This document shows positions 54,201-63,878 of a DNA stretch of 64,000 nt, piece by piece. The notes below the pieces were generated by a model. It searched no databases. It was not told the DNA's origin and worked only from the letters and a program-made list of their open reading frames with translations. A program made the position numbers and the translations under genes. Each line of letters starts with the position of its first letter. Position 1 is the stretch's first letter. Source of the DNA: Brassica napus (lineage: Eukaryota; Streptophyta; Magnoliopsida; Brassicales; Brassicaceae); contig NW_026015179.1 of the NCBI RefSeq assembly GCF_020379485.1, positions 186,001-250,000 of the forward strand, written 5' to 3'.

Positions 54201-55770
54201 CTTGGATGAGAATCACATCCCAAGAAGCTATGAAGAAGCAATGAAAGATAAAGAATGGAAGGAATCAGTTGGAGATGAGGCAGGAGCGATGATCAAGAAT
54301 GATACATGGTATGAGAGTGAGTTACCAAAAGGGAAGAAGGCTGTGACTAGTAGATGGATATTCACAATCAAGTACAAAGCGGATGGAAAGGTTGAGAGGA
54401 AGAAGTCAAGACTAGTTGCAAGAGGGTTCACTCAAACTTATGGAGAAGATTACATAGAAACCTTTGCACCAGTAGCTAAACTCCACACAATCCGGATTGT
54501 ACTAAGCTTGGCTGTGAATCTTGGATGGGGGTTATGGCAAATGGATGTGAAGAATGCGTTTCTACAAGGTGAACTTGAGGATGAAGTGTATATGCATCCA
54601 CCTCCAGGCCTTGAACACTTAGTAAAGAGTGGGAATGTACTGAGATTGAAGAAAGCCATCTATGGACTGAAGCAATCACCAAGGGCTTGGTACAACAAGT
54701 TGAGCACTACTCTGAATGGCCGAGGCTTCAAGAAGTCTGAACTAGATCACACTCTCTTCACTCTCACGACTCCCTCAGGTATGATTGCTCTCCTTGTGTA
54801 TGTTGATGATATCATTATCACAGGGAGTGATAAGGAAGGTATCATAGCAACCAAGGAGTTTCTTAAATCCATGTTTGAGATTAAAGACTTGGGAGAAATG
54901 AAATACTTCCTTGGAATTGAGATATGTAGATCCAAGGAAGGTTTGTTCATGTCCCAAAGGAAATATACACTTGATCTTTTGAAAGGTGCAGGTGCTTATG
55001 GAGGCAAGACAGCAAGGATGCCTATGGAGGATGGCTACAAAGTCCCACGAGAGGGGGAGATTGAAGACAGCAAACCTTATCAGGATCCTAAACTCTATAG
55101 AAAACTAGTTGGCAAATTGATTTATCTTACTATAACTAGACCTGACATCTGCTTTGCTGTGAATCAGGTGAGTCAACACATGCAAGTGCCTAAGGAACAT
55201 CACTGGCACATGGTGGAGAGGATCTTGATGTATCTCAACGGCTCACCTGATCAAGGAGTATGGATGGGCTGCAATGGAAGCACTGAAGTGGTGGGATATT
55301 GTGATGCGGATTGGGCTGGTGATAGAGCAGACAGGAGATCAACCACAGGCTATTGCACATTCATTGGAGGCAACTTGGTGACTTGGAAGAGCAAGAAGCA
55401 GAAGGTAGTGTCATGTTCAAGTGCAGAAGCCGAGTATAGAGCCATGCTGAAGCTCACCAACGAGTTGGTATGGATCAAAGGCATCTTGAAGCACTTGGAG
55501 ATCGATCAAGCAACTCCAATGACAATGCATTGTGACAATCAAGCTGCCATCCACATTGCATCCAACTCGGTGTTTCATGAGAGGACCAAGCACATTGAAG
55601 TTGATTGTCACAAGGTGAGGCAGATGATTGTGCTAGGGGTGATCTTGCCATGTTACACAAGGAGTGAAGATCAGCTAGCGGATGTGTTCACCAAGGCTGC
55701 AAGACAGAAGACAATGGAGTCCATTCACATCAGGTTGGGCCTCATTGATCTTGGGAAGAGAAGGAGCTAA
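51256..55770 (+). CDS. B4 Gag-Pol polyprotein (Ty1/copia), intact
   Basis: A 1504-residue frame with the same predicted protein as B1 and B3, in the order gag (zinc knuckle 253-266), protease (DSGA 413-416), integrase (D597, D659, E695), acidic linker, RT (YVDD 1182-1185), RNase H (D1350, E1391, D1427). It carries the silent base gcttcgtcctc at about 53550, shared with B1 and not with B2 or B3. No disabling change was seen, so it is potentially active. Confidence 0.97.
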   Translation: MEHGMNMRMKVAVTFKGSNYLVWSRMVKTAVGSKGLWGHITTGEAPKLITQGGDQEEVSNEAAVEKWQQEDMLVMTVLHASLDPAILDAYSYCESAKELWDTLKKVYGNTSNLSRVFEVKLAINRLAQEDMEFTKHLGRFRSLWSELEMLRPSTTDPDQLNERREQDKVFGLLLTLNPAYTQLIQHMLRSDKLPDLEEVCAQIQREQGSMGLFGGKGELSLANQAAHEDSTEAPQANKASHGKYEDRKFNGNCDHCKKHGHKKSQCWILHPHLKPAKFMKEREGRANVTEGSSGAGTSKISEVDGLGGNDGNGKSLVAYTGASSSRSNDDYIKRSDLDALFKMLKENGNTYGYSFGASMIAYKDDHLIRELVERLEARNEYRHAYIARTDKMHSSLSNLCHNAKRVGKPLIVDSGASHHMISDENLIKDIEPTHGHVMIANGDKIPIRGIGKLKLFNKESRAFYMPEFTSNLLSVKKCTNDLQCNVIFSPNDVKFQDIESSRLIGKGVTKGDLYMLEELTSVPDYSCSFTSASLLNKNALWHARVGHPHVKALNLMVPGVVFENKDCEACILGKHCRTVFQKSTTVYDNCFDLIHSDVWTAPCLSRDSYKYFVTFIDEKSKYTWLTLIQTKDRVLDAFRNFQTYVTNHYHAKIKILRSDNGGEYTSHAFKQHLSQHGILHQTSCPYTPQQNGVAERKNRHLMEVARSLMFQSNVPKRFWSDAVATACYLINRTPTKVLNEKAPFEVLNRYKPALDYLRVFGCLCFVLKPGEMINKLEARSTKAVFIGYSATQKGYKCYDPIARRVLVSRDVKFLEDRGYYEEKNQEDLKDLTSDKATTLRIILEGLGISTSQDPRNHATTPPEVGSPSHLDHEGGEEHEEPMQEANQDEGGVENEGEESIGSDGHGHDHGVTQTPSQDEVVEEQQEEEPVVQPLRRSTRIRKDPSSWVNTRVYYNAQAVEHPSQAVCSFAQYPEAHCAFMVNLDENHIPRSYEEAMKDKEWKESVGDEAGAMIKNDTWYESELPKGKKAVTSRWIFTIKYKADGKVERKKSRLVARGFTQTYGEDYIETFAPVAKLHTIRIVLSLAVNLGWGLWQMDVKNAFLQGELEDEVYMHPPPGLEHLVKSGNVLRLKKAIYGLKQSPRAWYNKLSTTLNGRGFKKSELDHTLFTLTTPSGMIALLVYVDDIIITGSDKEGIIATKEFLKSMFEIKDLGEMKYFLGIEICRSKEGLFMSQRKYTLDLLKGAGAYGGKTARMPMEDGYKVPREGEIEDSKPYQDPKLYRKLVGKLIYLTITRPDICFAVNQVSQHMQVPKEHHWHMVERILMYLNGSPDQGVWMGCNGSTEVVGYCDADWAGDRADRRSTTGYCTFIGGNLVTWKSKKQKVVSCSSAEAEYRAMLKLTNELVWIKGILKHLEIDQATPMTMHCDNQAAIHIASNSVFHERTKHIEVDCHKVRQMIVLGVILPCYTRSEDQLADVFTKAARQKTMESIHIRLGLIDLGKRRS

Positions 55771-55895
55771 TCCCCTTAGCTGCAAGGTCTTTACTCTTTT
55801 TCCCTCATCAAAGTTTTATCCCATTGGGTTTTCTTTGGTGAGGTTTTTAATGAGGAAGATCTTGTGGCTGTCCAAGCTTAGACTTATACAAAGCT

Positions 55896-55910
55896 AAGCT
55901 TGAGGGGGAG
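55896..55910 (+). other. B4 polypurine tract
   Basis: AAGCTTGAGGGGGAG abuts the 3' LTR, with the conserved 3' block at 55793-55855 upstream. Confidence 0.9.
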
Positions 55911-56518
55911 TGTTGAGTTGAGCTGAATATATATGTATGAAGAGCTAAGGAGTTGAAGAGGAAAGGAGATGAGGAAGCTTGAGAGAGTTTAGGGAGAGCA
56001 TGGTACGGACGTCCGTACAAGGCCGTACAAGCCGTACAGTCCGTACCATCCAGCATCGACCAAGACTTACCTTGCATCAGCCAAGTAACACGGTAACTAA
56101 GGTAAAGGGAAGGAACTTACCTTGAGGCATCAGACCGTTTAGGGATAAGGTAGAGCGCGCCTTGACAGGCTGGAACAGCTGGAAAGGCAAGAGCATCTCG
56201 GTCCAAGATGCCAGATACTCCGCGCATGTGGAGAAGCTAATTGGCTAGTCCAAATGAGCTTATCCTCTCCTGATTGACCTCACATGCTTTAGTCTTCTCT
56301 TGATTTCGAAAACCCTTGTATGCTCTCTCTATATATTGTAACTCATCAACCCTAATGAATATTATGCAGTTTGAGTCTCTCTAATCTCTTAGACACTATG
56401 CTTTTCTCTTAGACACTAAACGGCTCTATCTAGTCTCCTAATCTTTCACAAACTTCTCTTAATCACTTCCTAAACACTCTCTTTATTCTGTTTACTCTAA
56501 GGATCTCTTAATCTCATA
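55911..56518 (+). repeat. B4 3' LTR
   Basis: A 608-bp LTR that differs from the 5' LTR at one base. GTAC array at 56002-56047. Element D resumes at 56519. Confidence 0.95.
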
Positions 56519-57825
56519 CTTTTGCACCAGTGGCCAAGCTTCACACAATTCGAATTGTGTTATCTATTGCAACAAACTTGGAGTGGGATTTGTGGCAAAT
56601 GGATGTGAAGAATGCTTTCTTGCAAGGTGAACTTGAAGATGAAGTATACATGCATCCACCTCCTGGTCTTGAGCATCTAGTAAAGCCAGGGAATATTTTG
56701 AGATTGAAGAAAGCAATATATGGGTTGAAACAGTCACCTAGAGCTTGGTACAGGAAGCTGAGTACAACACACAATGGGAGAGGCTTTAGGAAGTCTGAAC
56801 TAGATCACACTCTCTTCACCTTGACAGGACCTTCAGGGAGCATTGTGATTCTAGTGTATGCGGATGATTTGATTATCACAGGAAGTGATAAGGCAGGGAT
56901 TCAGGCCACCAAAGAGTTTCTCAAGTCTGTGTTTGATATTAAAGACTTGGGAGAGATGAAGTACTTTTTGGGGATTGAGATATGCAGATCTAAGGAGGGT
57001 TTGTTTATGTCTCAAAGGAAGTACACTATGGATATGCTGAAGGAGACTGATGTGCTTGGAGGGAAGATAGCTAAGACACCTCTTGAGGAAGGGTATAAGG
57101 TCTTGCGTGAGGGGGAGGTTGAAGAGAACCAGTTGTTTGAGGATGCTAAGCTGTATAGGAGGATGGTGGGTAAGCTGATCTACTTGACTATCACCCGACC
57201 TGATATATGCTTTGCTGTGAATCAAGTGAGCCAACATATGCAGGCGCCAAAGGTACATCACTGGAAGATGGTTGATAAGATACTGAGGTATTTGAGTGGC
57301 TCACATGGACAAGGAGTTTGGATGGGTTGCAATGGCAGTACAGAAGTGGTTGGGTATTGTGATGCTGATTGGGCAGGAGATAGAGTGGACAGGAGATCAA
57401 CTACTGGGTATTGTACATTCATTGGAGGGAATCTGGTTACTTGGAAGAGTAAGAAACAGAAGGTCATCTCCTGTTCAAGTGCTGAAGCTGAGTATAGAGC
57501 TATGTTGAAGCTTACAAATGAGTTGGTGTGGATCAAGGGTATTTTGAAGCACTTGGAGATCGAGCAGGCCACACCTATGACAATGCATTGTGACAATCAA
57601 GCAGCTATCCACATTGCCTCCAACTCAGTGTTTCATGAGAGAACAAAGCACATAGAGGTGGATTGCCATAAGGTGAAGCAGATGATTATCTTAGGAGTGA
57701 TTCTGCCATGTTATACAAGAAGTGAAGATCAGCTTGCAGATGTGTTTACTAAGGCAGCGAGATTGAAGACAATGGAGTCCATACTATCCAGGCTTGGACT
57801 CATTGATCTTACTCCCAGGAGCTGA
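56519..57825 (+). pseudogene. Element D RT and RNase H (final coding segment)
   Basis: The frame encodes the rest of the D reverse transcriptase ([41 protein letters not shown] in place of the usual YVDD) and RNase H (GYCDADWAGDRVDRRST, SSAEAEYRAM, HCDNQAAIHIASN), ending LTPRS. The YADD form is a conservative active-site variant. The segment is in frame with the earlier D pieces. The conserved 3' block (57848-57908) and polypurine tract (57951-57965) follow. Confidence 0.92.
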
Positions 57826-57965
57826 GCCCCTTAACCATGGAGTCTCCACTCTTTTCCCTCATCAAAGTTTTATCCCAATGGGTTTTCTTGGTGAGGTTTT
57901 TAATGAGGGAGGTCTTCATGGTTTCCAAGCTTGACTTGTTCCACATGGTCAAGCTTGAGGGGGAG

Positions 57966-58180
57966 TATTGAGATGAGGAGATGAAGAGTTGATACATGGA
58001 TAGAGGAAGGGAGTTGGAGCAGGCAGTAACTTTGGAGATTTACCACAGTAACTTTATTGTTACTGTGGTAACTGAGTTAAAAGACTTGGGAAGTTACCTT
58101 GCATCCATTTGGAGAGTGAAACACGCCAGGAGGAGTCTGGATAAGCAAGGAGGAGTTTGGATGAGGTTTGGTCAAGGCTA
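57966..58180 (+). repeat. Element D 3' LTR (truncated)
   Basis: Only the first 215 bp of the LTR remain, from TATTGAG to caaggctag. It matches the 5' LTR at 11924 with two differences and contains the same perfect hairpin (58040-58071). It is joined to satellite through a short palindromic segment. Confidence 0.88.
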
Positions 58181-58197
58181 GCTGAGCTCCCAGCTAG
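58178..58197. other. Palindromic filler at D/satellite breakpoint
   Basis: CTAGCTG and CAGCTAG form 7-bp arms around agctcc. The left arm overlaps the last D LTR bases and the right arm abuts satellite, as expected for filler made during end joining. An assembly join cannot be excluded. Confidence 0.55.
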
Positions 58198-60306
58198 AAA
58201 ATCAGCTTCTTACATCACGATTCTTATCCTGGTTTGAGCAGAATGACCCAAGCTGTCATATTCCCAAACAGGAAAATTATGATCACCTCTATTTGACTAC
58301 AACAGCTTCTTCATCTGTAACTCCCCTTGGCGAAATTAGTCAACGTCCTATTTATTCATGTCTCATTACTTTATGTCAAAATCAAGCTTCTTAGATCGCG
58401 ATTCATCCCTGGTTTGATTAGAATGACAAGGAACTGTTATATTCCCAAACAGGAAAACTGAGATCACCTGAATTTGAAATGGGGCAGCTTTTTCATCCTA
58501 ACTCCTATGAGATTTATTCAACTTCCTAGTGATTCTCCATTACTTTATGTATCAAAATCAAGCTTCTTACATCACGATTCATCCTGGTTGATTAGAATGA
58601 CAAAGAAGCTGTCATATTCCCAAACAGGAAAACTGGGATCACCTGATTTGAAAGTGGGATAGCTTCTTCATCCTAACTCCTATGAGATTTATTCAACTTC
58701 CTAGTGATTCTCCATTACTTTATGTATCAAAATCAAGCTTCTTACATCGCGATTCATCCTGGTTTGATTAGAATGACAAGGAAGCTGTATATTCCCAAAC
58801 AGGAAAACTGGGATCACCTGATTTGAAAGTGGGATAGCTTCTTCATCCTAACTCCTATGAGATTTATTCAACTTCCTAGTGATTCTCCATTACTTTATGT
58901 ATCAAAATCAAGCTTCTTACATCGCGATTCATCCGGTTCGATTAGAATGACAAAGAAGCTGTATATTCCCAAACAGAAAAACTGGGATCACTTGATTTGA
59001 AAGTGGGATAGCTTCTTCATCCTAACTCCTATGAGATTTATTCAACTTCCTAGTGATTCTCCATTACTTTATATATCAAAATCAAGCTTCTTACATCGCG
59101 ATTCATCCTGGTTTGATTAGAATGACAAAGAAAGCTGTCATATTCCCAAACAGGAAAATGGGATCACCTGATTTGAAAGTGGGATAGCTTCTTCATTCAT
59201 AACTCCTATGAGATTTATTCAACTTCCTAGTGATTCTCCATTACTTTATGTATCAAAATCAATCTTCTTACATCACGATACATCCTGGTTTGATTAGAAT
59301 GACAAAGAAGCTGTCATATTCCCAAACAGTAAAACTAAGATCACTTGATTTTGAAAGTGGAATAGCTTCTTCATCCTAACTCCTATGAGATTTATTCAAC
59401 TTCCTAGTGATTCTCCATTACTTTATGTATCAAAATCAAGCTTCTTACATCGCGATTCATCCTGGTTCGATTAGAATGACAAGGAAGCTGTTATATTCCC
59501 AAACATGAAAACTAGGATCACATGATTTGAAAGTGGGATAGCTTCTTCATCCTAACTCCTATGAGATTTATTCAACTTCCTAGTGATTCTCCATTACTTT
59601 ATGTATCAAAATCAAGCTTCTTACATCACGATTCATTCTGGTTTGATTAGAATAACAAGGAAGCTGTCATATTCCCAAACAGGAAAACTGGGATCACCTG
59701 ATTTGAAAGGGATAGCTTCTTCATCCTAACTCCTATGAGATTTATTCAACTTCCTAATGGTTCTCCACTACTTTATGTATCAAAATCAAGCTTCTTACAT
59801 CACGATTCATCCTGGTTTGATTAGAATGACAAAGAAGCTGTCATATTCCCAAACAGGAAAATTGGGATCACCTGATTTGAAAGTGGGACAGCTTCTTCAT
59901 CCTAACTCCTTTGAGATTTATTCAACTTCCCAGTGATTCTCCATTACTTTATGTATAAAAATCAAGCTTCTTACATCGCGATTCATCCTGGTTCTATTAG
60001 AATGACAAGGAAGCTGTTATATTCCCAAACAGGAAAACTGGGATCACCTGATTTGAAAGTGGGATAACTTCTTCATCCTAACTCCTATGAGATTTATTCA
60101 ACTTCCTAGTGATTCTCCATTACTTTATATATCAAAATCAGCTTCTTACATCGCGATTCATCCTGGTTTGATTAGAATGACAAAGAAGATGTTATATTCC
60201 CAAACAGGAAAAACTGGGATCACCTGATTTGAAAGTGGGATAGCTTCTTCATCATAACTCCTATGAGATTTATTCAACTTCCTAGTGATTCTCCATTACT
60301 TTATAT
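58198..60306 (+). repeat. Centromeric 176-bp satellite array 2 (CentBr type)
   Basis: About 12 monomers in the same orientation as array 1. The first two (58198 to about 58480) are strongly altered by substitutions and indels; later ones are near-standard with scattered single-base losses. The monomer series near 59336-60306 carries the same rare variants in almost the same order as the end and start of array 1 (catgaaaactagg, then CACATG with aataacaagg, then the aatggttctc form). It ends inside a monomer where B5 begins. No genes are present. Confidence 0.92.
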
Positions 60307-60872
60307 TATGAGATTAAGAGATCTTTAGAGTGATTAGAATAAAGAGAGTGTTTAGGAAGTGATTAAGAGAAGTTTGTGAAAGATTAAGAGACTAGAAAGA
60401 GCCGTTTAGTGTCTAAGAGAAAACCATAGTCTAAGAGATTAGAGGGACTCGAACTGATTGATCTTATTAATGAGTGAGGTTACATATTTATATAGAAGGC
60501 ATTAGGGTTTACAAGAGGCGAAATGGGCACTATTGAAGCATGTAGAGTCAAGGTTGCTTTCCGGATGATTGGATGGTAAGGCTCACATGCTTTGCCTCTT
60601 TACAGCCTGTTCCAGCCTGGCACGCTCTTCCCTTATCCACTCAACGGTCTGATCCCTTCTCCTTAAGTCCCCAAGGTAACACTCCCTTGTTACCGTTTCA
60701 CTTGGTCGAGTTGGGTAAGTTTTGGTCGAGACCTTTGGTACGGACGGTACGGCCATGTACGGCCTTGTACGGACGTCCGTACCATTCACACCCAAACCCC
60801 CTAAGCTTCTCCATCTCTTCTCCTCTTCAACTCCTCTTCTCTCCATACCAATATAATCAACTCAACTCAACA
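60307..60872 (-). repeat. B5 3' LTR
   Basis: A 566-bp relative of the B LTR, reading TGTTGAG...CTCATA on the minus strand, keeping both ends and the GTAC array but with many differences and deletions between. It follows satellite directly on the left. Confidence 0.87.
60737..60783 (-). promoter_or_regulatory. GTAC-core array in B5 LTR
   Basis: Five GTAC cores at 60738, 60747, 60757, 60767 and 60779, almost the same spacing as in B LTRs, although nearby LTR sequence has diverged. That points to constraint on the array. Confidence 0.5.
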
Positions 60873-61012
60873 CTCCCCCCTCAAGCTTAGCTTTGTGAAA
60901 GCCTAAGCTTGGATAGCTATGAGATCTTCCTCATTAAAAACCTTACCAAGGAAACCCATTGGGATAAAACCTTGATAAGGGAAAAAGAGTAAAGACCTCA
61001 CAGCCAAGGGGA

Positions 61013-62513
61013 TCAGCTCCTTCTCTTCCCAAGATCAATGAGGCCCAACCGTATGTGAATGGACTCCATTGTCTTCTGCCTTGCAGCCTTGGTGAACACA
61101 TCCGCTAACTGATCTTCACTTCTTGTGTAGCATGGCAAGATGACTCCTAAGATGATCATCTGCCTCACCTTGTGGCAATCAACTTCAATGTGCTTGGTTC
61201 TCTCATGGAACACCGAGTTGGAGGCAATGTGGATAGCTGCTTGGTTGTCACAATGCATGGTCATTGGCGTGGCTTGATCAATCTCCAAATGCTTCAAGAT
61301 GCCTTTGATCCATACTAACTCGTTGGTGAGCTTCAGCATAGCTCTATACTCAGCTTCTGCACTTGAGCAAGACACCACCTTCTGCTTCTTACTCTTCCAA
61401 GTCACCAAGTTGCCTCCAATGAATGTGCAATAGCCTGTGGTTGATCTCCTGTCTGCTCTATCACCAGCCCAATCCGCATCACAGTATCCCACCACTTCAG
61501 TGCTTCCATTGCAGCCCATCCATACTCCTTGATCAGGTGAGCCGTTGAGATACATCAAGATCCTCTCCACCATGCGCCAATGATGTTCCTTAGGTACTTG
61601 CATGTGTTGACTCACCTGATTCACAGCAAAACAAATGTCAGGTCTAGTTATAGTGAGATAAATCAATTTGCCAACTAGTTTTCTATAGAGTTTAGGATCC
61701 TGATAAGGTTTGCTGTCTTCAATCTCCCCCCTCTCGTGGGACTTTGTAGCCATCCTCCATAGGCATCCTTGCTGTCTTGCCTCCATAAGCACCTGCACCT
61801 TTCAAAGATCAAGTGTATACTTCCTTTGGGACATGAACAAACCTTCCTTGGATCTACATATCTCAATTCCAAGAAAGTATTTCATTTCTCCCAAGTCTTT
61901 AATCTCAAACATGGATTTAAGAAACTCCTTGGTTGCTATGATACCTTCCTTATCACTCCCTGTGATAATGATATCATCAACATACACAAGAAGTGCAATC
62001 ATACCTGAGGGAGTCGTGAGTGTGAAGAGGGTGTGATCTAGTTCAGACTTCTTGAAGCCTCGGCCATTCAGAGTAGTACTCAACTTGTTGTACAAGCTCT
62101 TGGTGATTGCTTCAGCCCATAGATGGCTTTCTTCAGTCTCAACACATTTCCACTCTTCACTAAGTGTTCAAGGCCTGGAGGTGGATGCATATACACTTCA
62201 TCCTCAAGTTCACCTTGTAGAAACGCATTCTTCACATCCATTTGCCATAACCCCCATCCAAGATTCACAGCTAAGCTCAGTACAATCCGGATTGTGTGGA
62301 GTTTAGCTACTGGTGCAAAGGTTTCTATGTAATCTTCTCCATAAGTTTGAGTGAAACCTCTTGCAACTAGCCTTGACTTCTTCCTCTCAACCTTTCCATC
62401 CGCTTTGTACTTGATTGTGAATATCCATCTACTAGTCACAGCCTTCTTCCCTTTTGGTAACTCACTCTCATACCATGTATCATTCTTGATCATTGCTCCT
62501 GCCTCATCTCCAA
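61013..62513 (-). pseudogene. B5 RT-RNase H, frameshifted
   Basis: Minus-strand homology to B pol runs from RNase H (ending LGKRRS) back to the RT start ([16 protein letters not shown]). Three small indels break the frame: an extra C in a C run near 61730, a missing A near 61806, and a missing base near 62088-62095. All are homopolymer-like or next to short repeats, so they may be decay or consensus error. H interrupts the 5' side. Confidence 0.9.
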
Positions 62514-63480
62514 TGTTAACTTGAAGAGAAGAAGTGGAGAAGCAAAAGTGATGAGTTGAGTTGGTGCTTGTGCAAAGACATGGCAAGATCTTCAGAGATT
62601 GTATGTTAAGGCTTTGGGAGAGTCTTAAGGCTTCAGAAGTGGTCTGATGAGTGTGCAAAGATAGGGTTAAGTCCAGGAGGGACTTAGACACCATTTAGAG
62701 AAGATTTGGGTCAGACAGTAACTCCAAAGTTACCACAGTAACTTTGGAGAGTTACCACAGTAAGATTGGAGAAGTTTGGGCAAGTTGGTGTAAAAGTGAA
62801 TAGTGAATCACTAGTCACTATTCAGGTTAACTATTCACTATTCAGGATGTGAAGAGTGCATAGTATATGGATAAGGCACCAAGGTTTGAATCTAGTCAAA
62901 GGGAATCAAGAAGATGCTGTGTGGAGCTGATTGGTTACTTTGGGGTATGGACAGGCTGGCTGGAGCTGTAAAGAGGAAGGCAGCCACGACCATGCACCTA
63001 GACTGATCTGTGGACAGATACAAAGGAGCCTAAGAAGAACCAATCAAAGCTCAGCCTTGGTTTGAATTAAAGTGAGCCAGCTTAGCTCATCCAATCAGCA
63101 CACATCACTCAGATCACAACAAGACCAACTCATCCTCACCATCCATTCCTCTTAAGTTATTTCTATCCATTAGATATAGGTTTATGAGTTTGCAAGAGTG
63201 TAAAACCTATATAAAGACCTCATGGGCGTTTGTAACTCTCTTAAGAGAGTATGGGGGTTTTCCCCATCTCCTTCATAAATATAAAAGTGTGTTCTTGATC
63301 AGATTCCCTTAATCTACCCCTTTCTTAGTCTCTAATCTCTTAATCTCTCTAAGTCTCTTTGTTTCTGATTCAAGTTCATACTAGTTTCATCAGACCTCTT
63401 ATTCAACTAGTTCAAGACCTTATTCTTTGCCTCTAATGGCTTCTCATACACATACACAGCCAGAGCTCTCAAATCTCATA
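62514..63480 (+). repeat. H 5' LTR
   Basis: A 967-bp LTR with a TATATAAAG box at 63208-63216, two direct copies of TTACCACAGTAA (62730, 62752) and no GTAC array. CT-rich U5-like sequence precedes the end. Confidence 0.82.
62730..62764 (+). promoter_or_regulatory. TTACCACAGTAA direct repeats in H LTR
   Basis: Two copies start 22 bp apart. The same word forms the arms of the D LTR hairpin, though the two LTRs otherwise do not align. A regulatory role is inferred. Confidence 0.4.
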
Positions 63481-63499
63481 TGGTATCAGAGCCAGGTTC
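63481..63499 (+). other. H primer-binding site
   Basis: TGGTATCAGAGCCAGGTTC follows the LTR directly, matching initiator tRNA-Met. Confidence 0.9.
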
Positions 63500-63605
63500 A
63501 TCAGAACCTGAGCTGAGCTTCCGCAAATCCACAGCTCTCATCTCAGCTCAAACCAAACCCTTGAAGTCATATCCATCCGAGTTCAGCTCTTGAAGAAGAA
63601 GAGAC

Positions 63606-63878
63606 TTGAAGCCATGGAGTGTTATCCTGTCCCTCAAGCCGTTGCTGTCTGTACCTGATGGAGAGAGTCTCATTGGAAGCAAAGGAGGATGGAGAGGCGT
63701 CATGAACCTCAAGCCAAAACTCCTTGTCCAAGAGCTTGTTACATCCTGCTACAAGAAAGATGAAGTGAAGAGAAGCAGGCTTGATAGTATGGAGCAAGGA
63801 GGGGTCTTTGGGTGTGAGAAACAAGAAGGAGGCCATGGACTGAAGGAGAAGGAGTTGGGTGACGACCTAGACTCTTGA
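63606..63878 (+). CDS. Small ORF in H leader, unknown
   Basis: A 90-codon frame has no start context or motif that I recognise; it is Lys/Gly/Glu-rich with no membrane segment or zinc knuckle. No matching frame is seen in F, the nearest relative. It may be chance coding in a non-autonomous element, or the beginning of a degenerate gag. Confidence 0.15.
   Translation: MKPWSVILSLKPLLSVPDGESLIGSKGGWRGVMNLKPKLLVQELVTSCYKKDEVKRSRLDSMEQGGVFGCEKQEGGHGLKEKELGDDLDS

Larger units (their letters stand above)
50435..56518 (+). mobile_element. Copia element B4, full length, inserted in D
   Basis: A complete 6084-bp B element with 608-bp LTRs (50435-51042, 55911-56518) that differ at one position (taccttta/taccttga). 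The target is a T-rich site; cttt is duplicated, and a fifth base cannot be assigned because the LTR end and target share bases. The D frame (DTF / APVAKLH) continues across it. Confidence 0.96.
11924..58180 (+). mobile_element. Copia element D, host of the main nest
   Basis: D is a Ty1/copia element inserted in satellite and spread over 46 kb by later insertions. Its own parts are: 5' LTR remnant 11924-12404, primer site and gag to integrase linker 16657-19166, linker to RT start 25318-25759, RT 50382-50434, RT-RNase H and 3' region 56519-57965, and 3' LTR remnant 57966-58180. Removing inserts and duplicated targets keeps the frame open throughout. Both LTRs are truncated on the outer or inner side, so no full target duplication survives. 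Confidence 0.9.
60307..62513 (-). mobile_element. Copia element B5 (B-related subfamily), partial
   Basis: This is the 3' portion of a B-like element in reverse orientation: LTR 60307-60872, polypurine tract with an extra C, 3' block, RNase H and RT. It is cut at 62513 by the start of H; the rest may lie beyond the window. Pol is nearly the B sequence but the LTR is a diverged 566-bp version. Confidence 0.88.

Noticed and set aside
62514..63480. Host promoter or gene at the right end
   Set aside because: The TATA box and downstream ORF lie in an LTR followed by a primer-binding site, so they belong to element H.
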